A DNA stretch of 40,599 nucleotides, taken from assembly GCA_002238525.1 (NCBI GenBank), contig MPMN01000023.1:1-40599 (forward strand). Reading direction: 5' to 3'. Origin of the DNA: Flavobacteriaceae bacterium bin25 (GTDB lineage Bacteria > Bacteroidota > Bacteroidia > Flavobacteriales > Flavobacteriaceae). Below the pieces are notes generated by a model that worked only from the letters and a program-made list of their open reading frames with translations, did not search any database and was not told the origin of the DNA. Below are positions 31,626 to 40,324 of this stretch, one piece after another (position 1 is the stretch's first letter; the number at the start of each line of letters is the position of its first letter). The translations under genes were made by a program, and so were the position numbers.

Positions 31626-31834
31626 ACAAGAAATTTGAACCAAAACTAAAACGGACACCACAACAAATAACACAGGGACTGGCTAATATCAAGCCACGAG
31701 GTAAGGAAAAAGGCATTAATTTTTCTATAAAGCATCATAACATGAGAAAAATAAGATACTACCAAAAAAAATATAATGTCAACCACGCCAACATATACGA
31801 GTACCTACTCGATCAACTGGAAGATATTAAGTAA
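31622..31834 (+). CDS. Ribbon-helix-helix-like protein 3 of 3
   Basis: A 70-residue protein. A polar N-terminus with KRTPQQITQGLANIKPRGKE resembles the ELNKGISKIKRKGK part of protein 1; then INFSIKHHNMRKIRYYQKK and NIYEYLLDQLEDIK match the shared domain. Its last base overlaps the helicase start (TAATG). Three tandem copies suggest hetero-oligomers or separate DNA targets. Confidence 0.62.
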   Translation: MNKKFEPKLKRTPQQITQGLANIKPRGKEKGINFSIKHHNMRKIRYYQKKYNVNHANIYEYLLDQLEDIK

Positions 31835-33795
31835 TGGAAATTAAAAATACCATAAAAGGATTTGGAACTGAAAACCTACTCAACCTAAATACCTTCCAGT
31901 ACGTCCAAAAACATATCAATATATATGCTGAAAAATACGAAGACCCAAGCATCTTTCTCAGCCTATATAATAGTAACTACCCAGCCGAAGATTATAAAAA
32001 AGCATTTAAAATTATGTTCGATTCATACCTGTCAGAATCAAAAGACTTGGATGAAAAAGAACAAAAAGAAGAGCTGAAAAAGAAACTCAAAGAACACTAC
32101 GCCTATTTTAGATCAGGAATCAATGACTATATAAAAGGTATGGTTAAAATAGTCGATCATTTACTTTGTGAATACGCTAGAAAACAACAATGGATAACCA
32201 ACTCCATACCCAATAAACAATTCACCTGGTCCCAAGAGGATACCGGCTCCGCAAAAGGAACAAGCTGCTACTATGTATTTTCAGAGAATAGATGGCAACA
32301 AACCCTATTTAAAAATATCTACCACCTATATATCGATATATGCAGTCCCTATATCCAAAGCGTCAATGTAAACCATCTATTCGAGAACCAACTTGAAAGA
32401 GAATTTCAATCTTTCTACGAACGACGAAACCCTTTTAAAATGTCTATGGATAGAGAAGAAACCCTGATGGTTACCAAAAATGGACTATGCCTCAAAATAG
32501 ATCCAAGAGATAAAGAAAATCTAGTGGAAATAAAAGGTAAAATCAAACCATCAGACTATACCACAGAGACGCTCAATATCAATATAAACGAAGATAATAT
32601 CAAAGATGTCCTCAATCAAGACCCAATGCACCTCTTTAATAAAGGTCTCGATATACACCATTTTAGACGAATACTAAACCTAACCCTAAAACACCAGGAC
32701 CAAATAGAATCCGTACTTACCTCACTGGCATATCCCCTGCTAAACCTAAGCAATAAATCAATCCATAAAAAGAAAATCTTTTATAACTACGGCAGACCAC
32801 ATACAGGTAAAAGTTTCGTCCAAAGCCTCACTATCGAACTATTCCCAAATTCAGTAGTAAACCTATCTAACGAGCAGATATTCGGCGCTGATTCACAATT
32901 CGCACTACACCTAATCTTTACTTCCCGATTTATTTACATTAACGAAGCACAAGATAGCAGACTACCCAAAAAGGGTATCGGTATGCTCAATGCACTCGCC
33001 TCACGAGACCACATTACCGCAGATAGAAAACACCAAAAACATATCGAAGGAAATAATTACGGAGTAGTTCACTACTGGTCAAACATACCGCCACCACAAA
33101 CCGCAAGTCCAGCATTCCAAAAAAGATTGCACATATCCCGATGGGAACATGACTTCGATGCCAAAATAGAAGAGAATAAAAAGAATATAGAACTGCCTGA
33201 AATGATAGAAAAAGAAGGCGAATCAATCGTGCTCCTACTACTATCCTTCGTCAATAAATTCCTTAAAACAAAGGAAATACCAGAGTCAAAAATTCACGCA
33301 GACGAAATGCGAGAACTCATCAGCTCAAACGATGGACCAATGGGACAATGGTACGAAGTATGTAAGCAAACAGGTCTAGAACAAACACCACAACCAATTC
33401 AAAAACTATATGATAATTACCAAACTTTCGTTAAAGTCCAAAAAAATAAACATAAAGCATATTGGGAACTAAAAGCAATAAGACATTACCAAAGCATAGG
33501 AGAAAATATAAAAGGAATGGTAACGCTCAAACATATTCAAAATGTTATAGATATTACCAGAGTAAGTACCATGCCTATTAATGAACTCAAAACATACCTA
33601 TACAATAAGGGACACGACAAATCAATAAACGATTATAATGTCGTATTCTATAATACCTACCCCATGCCAAACCTGAACGCACTATTTAACGATCCCGAAG
33701 ATGTCTTACCCGATTCAGATACGCCAAACCCAATAGAAAATTCGCTCAACATACCCTATAATGATGGGGATGCACTGAACAACAGAGAATGGTAA
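31834..33795 (+). CDS. SF3 replicative helicase (primase-helicase type)
   Basis: A 653-residue protein. The SF3 ATPase core has Walker A GRPHTGKS (residues 320-327), Walker B FIYINEAQD (366-374), the B' region with ALASRDHITADRKH and motif C VVHYWSNIPPP (sensor Asn). The N-terminal 300 residues are helical and may correspond to the D5-like N-terminal region; the C-terminal part (about 480-653) may be a DNA-binding extension. It probably unwinds DNA at the phage origin together with the TOPRIM primase encoded 1 nt downstream. Confidence 0.87.
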   Translation: MEIKNTIKGFGTENLLNLNTFQYVQKHINIYAEKYEDPSIFLSLYNSNYPAEDYKKAFKIMFDSYLSESKDLDEKEQKEELKKKLKEHYAYFRSGINDYIKGMVKIVDHLLCEYARKQQWITNSIPNKQFTWSQEDTGSAKGTSCYYVFSENRWQQTLFKNIYHLYIDICSPYIQSVNVNHLFENQLEREFQSFYERRNPFKMSMDREETLMVTKNGLCLKIDPRDKENLVEIKGKIKPSDYTTETLNININEDNIKDVLNQDPMHLFNKGLDIHHFRRILNLTLKHQDQIESVLTSLAYPLLNLSNKSIHKKKIFYNYGRPHTGKSFVQSLTIELFPNSVVNLSNEQIFGADSQFALHLIFTSRFIYINEAQDSRLPKKGIGMLNALASRDHITADRKHQKHIEGNNYGVVHYWSNIPPPQTASPAFQKRLHISRWEHDFDAKIEENKKNIELPEMIEKEGESIVLLLLSFVNKFLKTKEIPESKIHADEMRELISSNDGPMGQWYEVCKQTGLEQTPQPIQKLYDNYQTFVKVQKNKHKAYWELKAIRHYQSIGENIKGMVTLKHIQNVIDITRVSTMPINELKTYLYNKGHDKSINDYNVVFYNTYPMPNLNALFNDPEDVLPDSDTPNPIENSLNIPYNDGDALNNREW

Positions 33796-33796
33796 G

Positions 33797-34876
33797 ATGA
33801 CTTACAAATACCCAATAAGACTATCTGAAAAATATACATACAAAATAAAATGCCCTGTATGTAATGGAGGTCAAGGAGACGATAGAACTAAAAAAACCTT
33901 TAAACCCTATAAAGATGTTCATAGTGGACAATTATACCCCTATCAATTTGGTAGATGCGACCGACAAAAATGCTCTGCCAATCAGGGCGTATTCCCAGAC
34001 AAGGAAGCGAGATTTGAAATGTGGCAAAAACTGGGATATATAACCAACTCACAAACAACCCAAGAACCAACAATCAAAAAGTGGAAAGACCATAAATTAT
34101 ATAAAAAACCTATGGCAGTAGTATATACCAAAGAACGACAAAATATCTATATCGATAAACAAGACTACCTCAAATGCTCCATACCTATACCAGAACAACA
34201 ACAATTCATAACCTTCCTTAAATCATACTTCCCTGAAACAAAAATAAGGAAAACCCTTAAAATCTACGGAGTACGAAGCCTCAAATCAAACCCCAATATA
34301 CTTTGTTATCCTTTCGTAGATCCCAAAAAGCAAATACACGATATCCAATGCACACAGCACGATAATGGCAAAAAAAATACCAGAATCCATCCCCTTTGGA
34401 TTCACTACGATACCAACTTCAAACAAATCAGATCCCCCCAGTGGATAAACGATTTTAAAAAACAATCAGAATCATCACCTCGAATTATGACCATGTTCGG
34501 AGCTCACCTACTAAACGATACCGAAAACACCATCGTCATAACCGAAGGAGCAAAAACTGCAATTCTGGGCAAATTGGTACGACCAGATATTACATGGGTA
34601 GCTACAAGCAGCTCCCAACTATGCCATAACCGATTTAGATCCATAGAACAACAATGCCAAGATAGATATGTCCTACTGATACCCGATAGCGGGGCATACG
34701 ATAAATGGTACAACGCCACCATAGAAATAAACCACCTATACTTCCCCAATACCAATAATTGCCTATGTATCGATATAATGGAAGCCTATAAACCCAATAC
34801 CGATATAGGAGACCTCATTATAGAAAATAAAGCCAAAACAATAAAACTTCTAAAAAACATTATACCAAAGAATTAA
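33797..34876 (+). CDS. Zinc-ribbon/TOPRIM primase-like protein
   Basis: A 359-residue protein. The N-terminal zinc ribbon has CPVCNGG (residues about 15-21) and C-x4-C near residue 55 (GRCDRQKCS). The C-terminal TOPRIM domain has VITEGAKTAIL (catalytic E250), YVLLIPDSGAYDKW (D297) and a later DIGDLI block. This matches TOPRIM proteins of Bacteroidetes mobile elements and phages. Encoded directly after the SF3 helicase, it would lay down primers for replication. Confidence 0.8.
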   Translation: MTYKYPIRLSEKYTYKIKCPVCNGGQGDDRTKKTFKPYKDVHSGQLYPYQFGRCDRQKCSANQGVFPDKEARFEMWQKLGYITNSQTTQEPTIKKWKDHKLYKKPMAVVYTKERQNIYIDKQDYLKCSIPIPEQQQFITFLKSYFPETKIRKTLKIYGVRSLKSNPNILCYPFVDPKKQIHDIQCTQHDNGKKNTRIHPLWIHYDTNFKQIRSPQWINDFKKQSESSPRIMTMFGAHLLNDTENTIVITEGAKTAILGKLVRPDITWVATSSSQLCHNRFRSIEQQCQDRYVLLIPDSGAYDKWYNATIEINHLYFPNTNNCLCIDIMEAYKPNTDIGDLIIENKAKTIKLLKNIIPKN

Positions 34877-34893
34877 GGTAAATTTGCCTTATT

Positions 34894-35322
34894 ATGGCAG
34901 ATATACCAAATCCAAGCCCAGCATTAACTAAATGGCAGGAACAAGGATACCCTATTTCAGACCTCATTATGCAGCTGACAGAAGCGGAAATGCACTGGGC
35001 TAAAAATAACCCAGACATACCTTTCGGAGCACGGAGACTAATACAAGATTTACTCAACCCAGAAACTACCTACTCCGAAGTAATGAAAACATTATACCAG
35101 TATAACCTGATACTAAACCATCAAGGTAAACTCAAAAAAGCAAAACCGCAAGACGACGAAACAGAACTAACCGAATACACCGAGATAGATAAGCAAATCA
35201 TCTCAAAAACAATCGAACTGCTCAATGATAAAAAACAATTCGCACTACCACAAAAACCTAATAGCAGACTTAAATACCTGAAAGTAATTACCCCTGATGT
35301 CAGTAATAAACAAGACATTTAA
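34894..35322 (+). CDS. Possible small terminase subunit
   Basis: A 142-residue protein immediately upstream of the large terminase and overlapping it by 26 nt. It has helical stretches (DLIMQLTEAEMHWAKNN; RRLIQDLLNPETTYSEVMKT) and an acidic, lysine-rich C-terminal half (DDETELTEYTEIDKQIISKT). Position and overlap suggest DNA recognition for packaging, but no helix-turn-helix motif is obvious. Confidence 0.45.
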   Translation: MADIPNPSPALTKWQEQGYPISDLIMQLTEAEMHWAKNNPDIPFGARRLIQDLLNPETTYSEVMKTLYQYNLILNHQGKLKKAKPQDDETELTEYTEIDKQIISKTIELLNDKKQFALPQKPNSRLKYLKVITPDVSNKQDI

Positions 35323-36700
35323 GGATCCCCTCCACCAAACCCTCTCCCAAAACTTCATCATGTTTGCACAACAAGCATTTAGAGAGAAATGGGGACATAA
35401 CTTCGAAGTGAAAAACTTCCATAAAGAAGTATTCGCAGTAATGCAAATGGTTTACAATGGCAAAATACAACGCCTAATAATCAATATACCACCACGACAT
35501 GGCAAAAGCGAAATCGTAGCACTATTCCAAGCATACATATTCTTTAATAACCCAACAGCAAAAAATATGCTCATATGCTACGCCTCAGACCTCCAAAGTG
35601 AAAAGAACGCGCTTATTCAATCATACGTCCAAACACCAATGTTTGAAAAATACTCCGAAACAAGAGTATCCAAAAGACGAAAAGGACTACTACGATGGGA
35701 AACACAACAAGGAGGAATACAATTTTCAGCAACAATCAATGGTAAAATACTGGGAGCAGGAGCTGGGGACATGAGAGCAAAAGGAGCTCAAGGAGGTCTC
35801 ATAGTAATAGACGATCCCAATAAAGCATCAGAAATGCACCATACCAATTACCGAGAAGGAATAATAGATATATTCAACAATACCATATCAACAAGAGGAA
35901 ATTCAGAAAAAACACCAATAGTAATCATACAACAACGACTACATGAAGACGACCTCACAGGATGGCTACTTAGCGGAGGGGATGGGAATGTATGGCACCA
36001 AATAAAAGTCCCCGTATATAACGATACCAGAACAAATACCATATTCCCCGAAAAAGTATCCCTAAAAGGGGCAGAAATAAAAGAACGAGCAAACCCCACA
36101 ACCTTCGCAGGACAATACCTCCAAGAACCACAACAAGTAGAAGGAGGAATAATAAAACGCCCCTGGTTCCACCTCATCACACCAGACCAAATACCGGAAA
36201 CCTTCGATGTGCATATGTGGGTAGACGGAGCATATACCGCAAAACAAAAAAACGATCCATCAGGTATAATAATAACAACCTACGACCATAAAAAAGGAAA
36301 CCTCTATATCATACACGGAGAAAAAGCACGACTGGAAATGCCCCAGCTGATACAACGAATAAAAAAATTAAAGGAAATCTTTAATGTCAAAATAGTATTC
36401 GTAGAACCAAAAGCATCAGGTAAAACACTTGTCCAACTACTCAAAGATAAAGCACTAACCTCAATAGAAATAAAATCAAAATACTCCATATCCGAAAAAA
36501 ATGTGAAAGCAAACGATATTTCCGCATATATAGAAGGAGGTCGAGTATTCCTCAAAAAAGCACCCTGGAATAAAGAATACCTACACGAAATGGCAGTCTT
36601 CCCAAACGGACGACACGACGACTATATGGATTGTACCTTCTACGCAATAGAAAGATATATGATGAAAAAACGAAGCGTATGGGGATTTAGTACAATATAA
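35297..36700 (+). CDS. terL: Terminase large subunit
   Basis: A 467-residue packaging motor. The ATPase part has Walker A PPRHGKS (65-71) and Walker B GLIVIDDP (D172, D173), with VIIQQRLHEDDLTGWLL as coupling region. The nuclease part has D310 in MWVDGAYT, E370 in VFVEPKASG and D441 in GRHDDYMD, the three acidic positions of an RNase H-like fold. It translocates and cuts phage DNA at the portal. The residue set looks complete. The portal gene follows after 40 nt. Confidence 0.95.
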   Translation: MSVINKTFKDPLHQTLSQNFIMFAQQAFREKWGHNFEVKNFHKEVFAVMQMVYNGKIQRLIINIPPRHGKSEIVALFQAYIFFNNPTAKNMLICYASDLQSEKNALIQSYVQTPMFEKYSETRVSKRRKGLLRWETQQGGIQFSATINGKILGAGAGDMRAKGAQGGLIVIDDPNKASEMHHTNYREGIIDIFNNTISTRGNSEKTPIVIIQQRLHEDDLTGWLLSGGDGNVWHQIKVPVYNDTRTNTIFPEKVSLKGAEIKERANPTTFAGQYLQEPQQVEGGIIKRPWFHLITPDQIPETFDVHMWVDGAYTAKQKNDPSGIIITTYDHKKGNLYIIHGEKARLEMPQLIQRIKKLKEIFNVKIVFVEPKASGKTLVQLLKDKALTSIEIKSKYSISEKNVKANDISAYIEGGRVFLKKAPWNKEYLHEMAVFPNGRHDDYMDCTFYAIERYMMKKRSVWGFSTI

Positions 36701-36704
36701 AAAT

Positions 36705-36717
36705 TGATTATATTAAG
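36705..36717 (+). promoter_or_regulatory. TGATTATATTAAG element before the portal gene
   Basis: Differs from the 13-mers at 6996 and 13952 only in the last base. It lies in the 40-nt gap between terminase and portal genes, 24 nt before the ATG. Confidence 0.4.
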
Positions 36718-36740
36718 ACCTCAAAATTATTTTTCAGCAA

Positions 36741-38087
36741 ATGAAACAACAAAAAACATTGCTCCAAAAAATCGGACTCGGGAATCTGATCAAGAAAAAA
36801 TTACCTGAAACGGAAAAATACCCAGAACGATACCAAGCAATACACTTCCAAAACCTATACCAACTATCACTACGAGAACTCGAACAATTCGATATCATCA
36901 AAGAAGGATACCAAAAATGTCCAACCGTCTATGCCATCAATAAACTAATACGAGACGCAACCAAACTCGTCAAATGGAAAGTAACCGACCAAAATGGAAC
37001 AAAATGCCAAGTACCACTACTGAACCAAAGCGTCAATGGCAATAAACCACTACTCGAAAAACCAAATACCAATACGACCTGGAATAGATTTATACAATAT
37101 AGCGTAGACCAACTACTACTAACAGGAAACCTATTTATCACAGGAGAAAAAGGAACAGGACTACTCAAAAATCAACTGGGATATATATACTCACTGCCCT
37201 CACGACAAGTAGAAATAGACGGAACACCATACGCAATAACAAAATACAACGTCACACAAGGAATGTATAAATCAACCTCCGTATCTATACCAGCAGCCTA
37301 TGTATGCCATATCCAATTCCCAAACCCCGATTCTGTAGATATACTACAATCACTATACGGACAATCACCCTATAAAGCAGTGTTTAGATCCATAATGACA
37401 GTCAACGAATCAATCGATATGGGAAATATAATGCTCAAAAATAAAGGTAGCTCAAAAATACTATTCCCAAATAACGAAGAAGGACAAATAGACGAAACAC
37501 AAACAAAAAACCTCAAAGATGTAATCAACCAAAGTACACAAGGAATAGAAAATGTCGGAAGCCTCGCACTATCCAATACAAGATTGGGAATAGTCGACGT
37601 CTCCATAGACCCGCAAAAAGCATTAATGCTCGACCAAAGAGCAAAAGCAGAAGCGGAAATTTGTAACGCACTCGGAGTACCACTGCAATTAATAGGACAA
37701 CATATAAGAGGAATCTATACCGAAAAAGAAGCACAAGCACTACTATGGCGAAACGCAGTAATCCCTATACTAACCGAAATAACAGACGGACTAAACCAAT
37801 GGCTAATCCCAACATACGGAAACCAGTATAAACTCCAATTCGATACCAACCATATAACCGCACTAGCACAAGATAGAATCTCACTATCAAAATCAATCGC
37901 ACAAATGACAGGTATAATAACTACAAACGAAGCACGAGAACTAATGGGATACCCCCCTATAACAAACGGAGACGAACTGATTAGCGATAACTCCTTCACA
38001 ACATTACCAACAAATAATAACGATAACCCAGATACCAATGAAATAGAACTGGAATACCAAGACCAATATAATACCCTCAATAGATAA
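36741..38087 (+). CDS. Portal protein, HK97 type
   Basis: A 448-residue protein. It has typical portal blocks: an N-terminal CPTVYAINKLIRDATKLVKW, QLLLTGNLFI, LPSRQVEIDG, SPYKAVFRSIMTVNESIDMG with LKNKGSSKILF, the long helix region RAKAEAEICNALGVPLQLIG with EKEAQALLWRNAVIPILTEI, and ITTNEARELMGYPPI near the C-terminus. It forms the dodecameric ring for DNA entry and exit. It lies between terminase and the minor head gene, far from the protease and capsid genes in this linear view. Confidence 0.92.
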   Translation: MKQQKTLLQKIGLGNLIKKKLPETEKYPERYQAIHFQNLYQLSLRELEQFDIIKEGYQKCPTVYAINKLIRDATKLVKWKVTDQNGTKCQVPLLNQSVNGNKPLLEKPNTNTTWNRFIQYSVDQLLLTGNLFITGEKGTGLLKNQLGYIYSLPSRQVEIDGTPYAITKYNVTQGMYKSTSVSIPAAYVCHIQFPNPDSVDILQSLYGQSPYKAVFRSIMTVNESIDMGNIMLKNKGSSKILFPNNEEGQIDETQTKNLKDVINQSTQGIENVGSLALSNTRLGIVDVSIDPQKALMLDQRAKAEAEICNALGVPLQLIGQHIRGIYTEKEAQALLWRNAVIPILTEITDGLNQWLIPTYGNQYKLQFDTNHITALAQDRISLSKSIAQMTGIITTNEARELMGYPPITNGDELISDNSFTTLPTNNNDNPDTNEIELEYQDQYNTLNR

Positions 38088-38095
38088 AATAATAC

Positions 38096-38932
38096 ATGAA
38101 ACGAGAATGGTACACAGAATGGATCAACTCCATCATAAAACCAATGGAAACAGATATGCTCATAAGCATAATACCACTATTCCTGCACTCAAATAAAAAT
38201 ATACTGCAACTACTAACCAATGGAATACTACCATCAGAAATACGCAGACGACAAACATTTTCAAACAACCTCATCAACCCCCTAAATGATAACCTCTACC
38301 AAAAATTAATCAATAATGAAAATGGATATAAAATAACCCCACAAGCACTAACCAATACAATAACCCCCATATATAAAAAACACGGAAATAAAATACTGCA
38401 ATACCAAGCCGATAAATACAACTTCAATAACCAATATAAAGTAAATAAAACCATAGCAAACAAACTGGCTACCGACTTCATAGCAAAACAATACCCCCAA
38501 ATAGAACAAGCACAACTGAATAACCTAAATAATATAGAATCCAGAATATCAAACGGATTTAAATCACAAACAGAAGAAAATGACTACATAACCAAACTAT
38601 CACAAAACCAATCAAAAAAATTCGTCATCATAGCATCAAATAATGTCGCAAATAAATTGCTCATTGTACAAATGAAAACAACCTACCCAACTTATAGAAT
38701 AAGAAAAGGATGGATCTCACGAAAAGATGCAAGAGTAAGACCAGCACATAAACTCGCAGACAAACAATATAAAGCAAAAAAAAACCTAATCAATATAGAT
38801 GATAATTTTACCGTAGGAGGAGAATCACTGCCATACCCAACAGGAGGAACAAAACCTGAAAATAATATCAACTGCCGATGCGTTATAGGATTCCTATTCA
38901 ATGAAAAAGAAAATGAAATACCAACCTCATAA
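38096..38932 (+). CDS. Minor head protein, Mu gpF-like
   Basis: A 278-residue protein. The C-terminal part holds the gpF signature: GWISRKDARVRPAHKLADKQ, then FTVGGESLPYPTGG, then ENNINCRCVIGF. The N-terminal 180 residues are helical and lysine/asparagine-rich. Proteins of this family are few-copy head components next to the portal. It ends the packaging module and is followed by a long non-coding stretch. Confidence 0.85.
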   Translation: MKREWYTEWINSIIKPMETDMLISIIPLFLHSNKNILQLLTNGILPSEIRRRQTFSNNLINPLNDNLYQKLINNENGYKITPQALTNTITPIYKKHGNKILQYQADKYNFNNQYKVNKTIANKLATDFIAKQYPQIEQAQLNNLNNIESRISNGFKSQTEENDYITKLSQNQSKKFVIIASNNVANKLLIVQMKTTYPTYRIRKGWISRKDARVRPAHKLADKQYKAKKNLINIDDNFTVGGESLPYPTGGTKPENNINCRCVIGFLFNEKENEIPTS

Positions 38933-39667
38933 TACGCCCATAAATCGTATTTAAACAACAAACAATAAAAAAACATAGTAATACCACACTTACCTATAAC
39001 CTTTCGTTAAATCGCATTTAAACACTATTACAAGCGATTTTGTATAATATAAAACCCCCAAGTACACAGATATAGCAAAATTCTTGTACTGCACCATGCC
39101 ATTTTTCAAAGGGCACCTGCAAATCTGTAAGTCCGATACACCTGTAAGCCATCAGCAATCCCGCCCGTATCAATGGCATAAATTCAATGCCACATAACAA
39201 AACCTAATACCAAAAACCTACGGAAATGCTCCATGAGCTGCAATAGAACGGATACACTGAAATAATCCCAAAATAACCATTACCTTAAAATTACCATTGC
39301 AAAAGTATCGTCTTAAAGTACTGAATATCAATTAGTTAAGTCATAAAAATAATTTCTATTTAACATAATGTAAATTATCGTTCAAGTATCCCTAAGTCAT
39401 TGATAGACAGGCAGTTACATACTTTACATTATATTATATACGAAAAAATTAGGTTACATGGATACAATTTACAAACTGAAAATAAAAAGTTACATGACAG
39501 GTAAAATGACAGGAGACCAACAAAAAAAAACAACCAACAATGCCATCTATTCCACCTAATACCAGACAAAAAACCCAGTAAGCAGAAGCCCCAGGTACAG
39601 GAGTAAGGAATTTAGTAATTTTGGCAGTGTAATTCCGTTTAGTAGAATTTATGTATAATATCAATTA
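38933..39667. other. 735-nt non-coding region, candidate replication origin
   Basis: No convincing gene lies here. It holds a 17-bp direct repeat TAAATCGYATTTAAACA at 38941 and 39008, with an AAATCGC/GCGATTT palindrome at 39010-39039; a more GC-rich stretch at about 39060-39240 bracketed by ATGCCAT/ATGGCAT; GTTACAT three times at 39414, 39453 and 39489, and TGACAGG twice near 39494-39513; and an AT-rich run near 39424-39440. The strand composition switches from A/C-rich to G/T-rich across it. Together this suggests an origin or a control region. Confidence 0.5.
39414..39495 (+). repeat. Three GTTACAT iteron-like repeats
   Basis: GTTACAT at 39414-39420, 39453-39459 and 39489-39495, spaced 39 and 36 nt, close to multiples of a helical turn. 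A fourth copy is at 40090-40096, and both outer copies at 39414 and 40090 extend as AGTTACATACTTT. Confidence 0.45.
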
Positions 39668-39913
39668 ATGGAAAGTTTAAGGGATCATAAATCTTTTACA
39701 ATAACATTAGACAAGTATCATACTGATAGGTTACGGAGGATCACTAAATTTTACAACATTAGTGATGTTGCTTTTGTCAGGACTGCTTTGGATGCTTTTG
39801 GTTCTACTGATGAGGAATTTGAGAAGAGTTTAGATTATCCTCCTTTTTCTATTCGTCGTATTCCTCTTACTAGGGGGCAGAAGCAATATCTTCGGAAGCG
39901 TGGGCTTCGGTAG
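39668..39913 (+). CDS. Ribbon-helix-helix-like regulator
   Basis: An 81-residue basic protein. KSFTITLDKYHTDRLRRITK (strand, helix), a turn FYNISD and VAFVRTALDAFG (helix) fit a ribbon-helix-helix DNA-binding domain at residues about 8-47; the C-terminal part SIRRIPLTRGQKQYLRKRG is a basic tail. It stands alone between two non-coding regions that contain palindromes and repeats, so it may control replication or the early operon. Codon use is T-rich, like the small-gene operon and unlike the packaging genes just upstream. Confidence 0.7.
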   Translation: MESLRDHKSFTITLDKYHTDRLRRITKFYNISDVAFVRTALDAFGSTDEEFEKSLDYPPFSIRRIPLTRGQKQYLRKRGLR

Positions 39914-40011
39914 TTTTTTTACTTTTTTTTTAATAATACGCCACATATACAATAAACTGCCCAAAAACGCAGTTTACAAAAAAAATATATTTATACTTTA
40001 TTCTCTAATCT

Positions 40012-40043
40012 ATTCTATACCTAACTTTTATTAGGGATAGAAT
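40012..40043. promoter_or_regulatory. Operator-like inverted repeat
   Basis: ATTCTATACCTAA and TTAGGGATAGAAT are 13-nt arms with one mismatch around a 6-nt centre. No T-run follows, so it is not a typical terminator. It could bind the ribbon-helix-helix protein encoded 100 nt upstream. Confidence 0.5.
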
Positions 40044-40291
40044 GGATTACACTCCGTAGTAGAAGAATATTTTTTTGTGGTATCATTTAGTTACATACTT
40101 TGGTATTTATGTTTATAACAAATTGATTTATAATCAGTTAGCATTAATACTTATTTATTATAGATTGCGAAAGTATGTATTTAAGTAAGCAAAAGAGAAA
40201 AAGTTGCTGTTGCTTGGTACGCTACAATTTAAATAAAAGTGCAATTATTTAAAAAAATTTTCAAATACTTCGTTTTTTTATATAAGTTTAC

Positions 40292-40299
40292 TATATTTG
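40292..40299 (+). promoter_or_regulatory. TATATTTG box, promoter of the early operon
   Basis: The plus strand reads TTTACTATATTTGC, the same extended form as at 31124 (plus) and 9337 (minus). It lies 26 nt before the first ATG of the rightward small-gene operon. Confidence 0.6.
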
Positions 40300-40324
40300 C
40301 AATGTCGAATTTTAAATTATTCTA

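Larger units (their letters stand above)
39914..40324. other. 411-nt non-coding control region before the early operon
   Basis: No gene seen. It contains an 8-bp palindrome TAAACTGC/GCAGTTTA at 39953-39976, a larger palindrome at 40012-40043, a GTTACAT repeat at 40090, and a TATATTTG promoter box at 40292-40299 directed into the small-gene operon. Confidence 0.55.

Noticed and set aside
34879-34886. TAAATTTG box before the gene at 34894
   Set aside because: It ends 8 nt before the ATG, leaving almost no leader; chance matches are common in such AT-rich sequence. A leaderless start cannot be excluded.
31000-39000. Replication and packaging genes as foreign DNA because of their different codon use
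   Set aside because: The difference is a strand bias (A/C versus G/T) that fits replication direction and does not need horizontal transfer.
39018-39200. Minus-strand frame of 60 codons in the non-coding region
   Set aside because: No known motif, no leader or promoter seen, odd composition; kept only as part of the unexplained GC-richer island.
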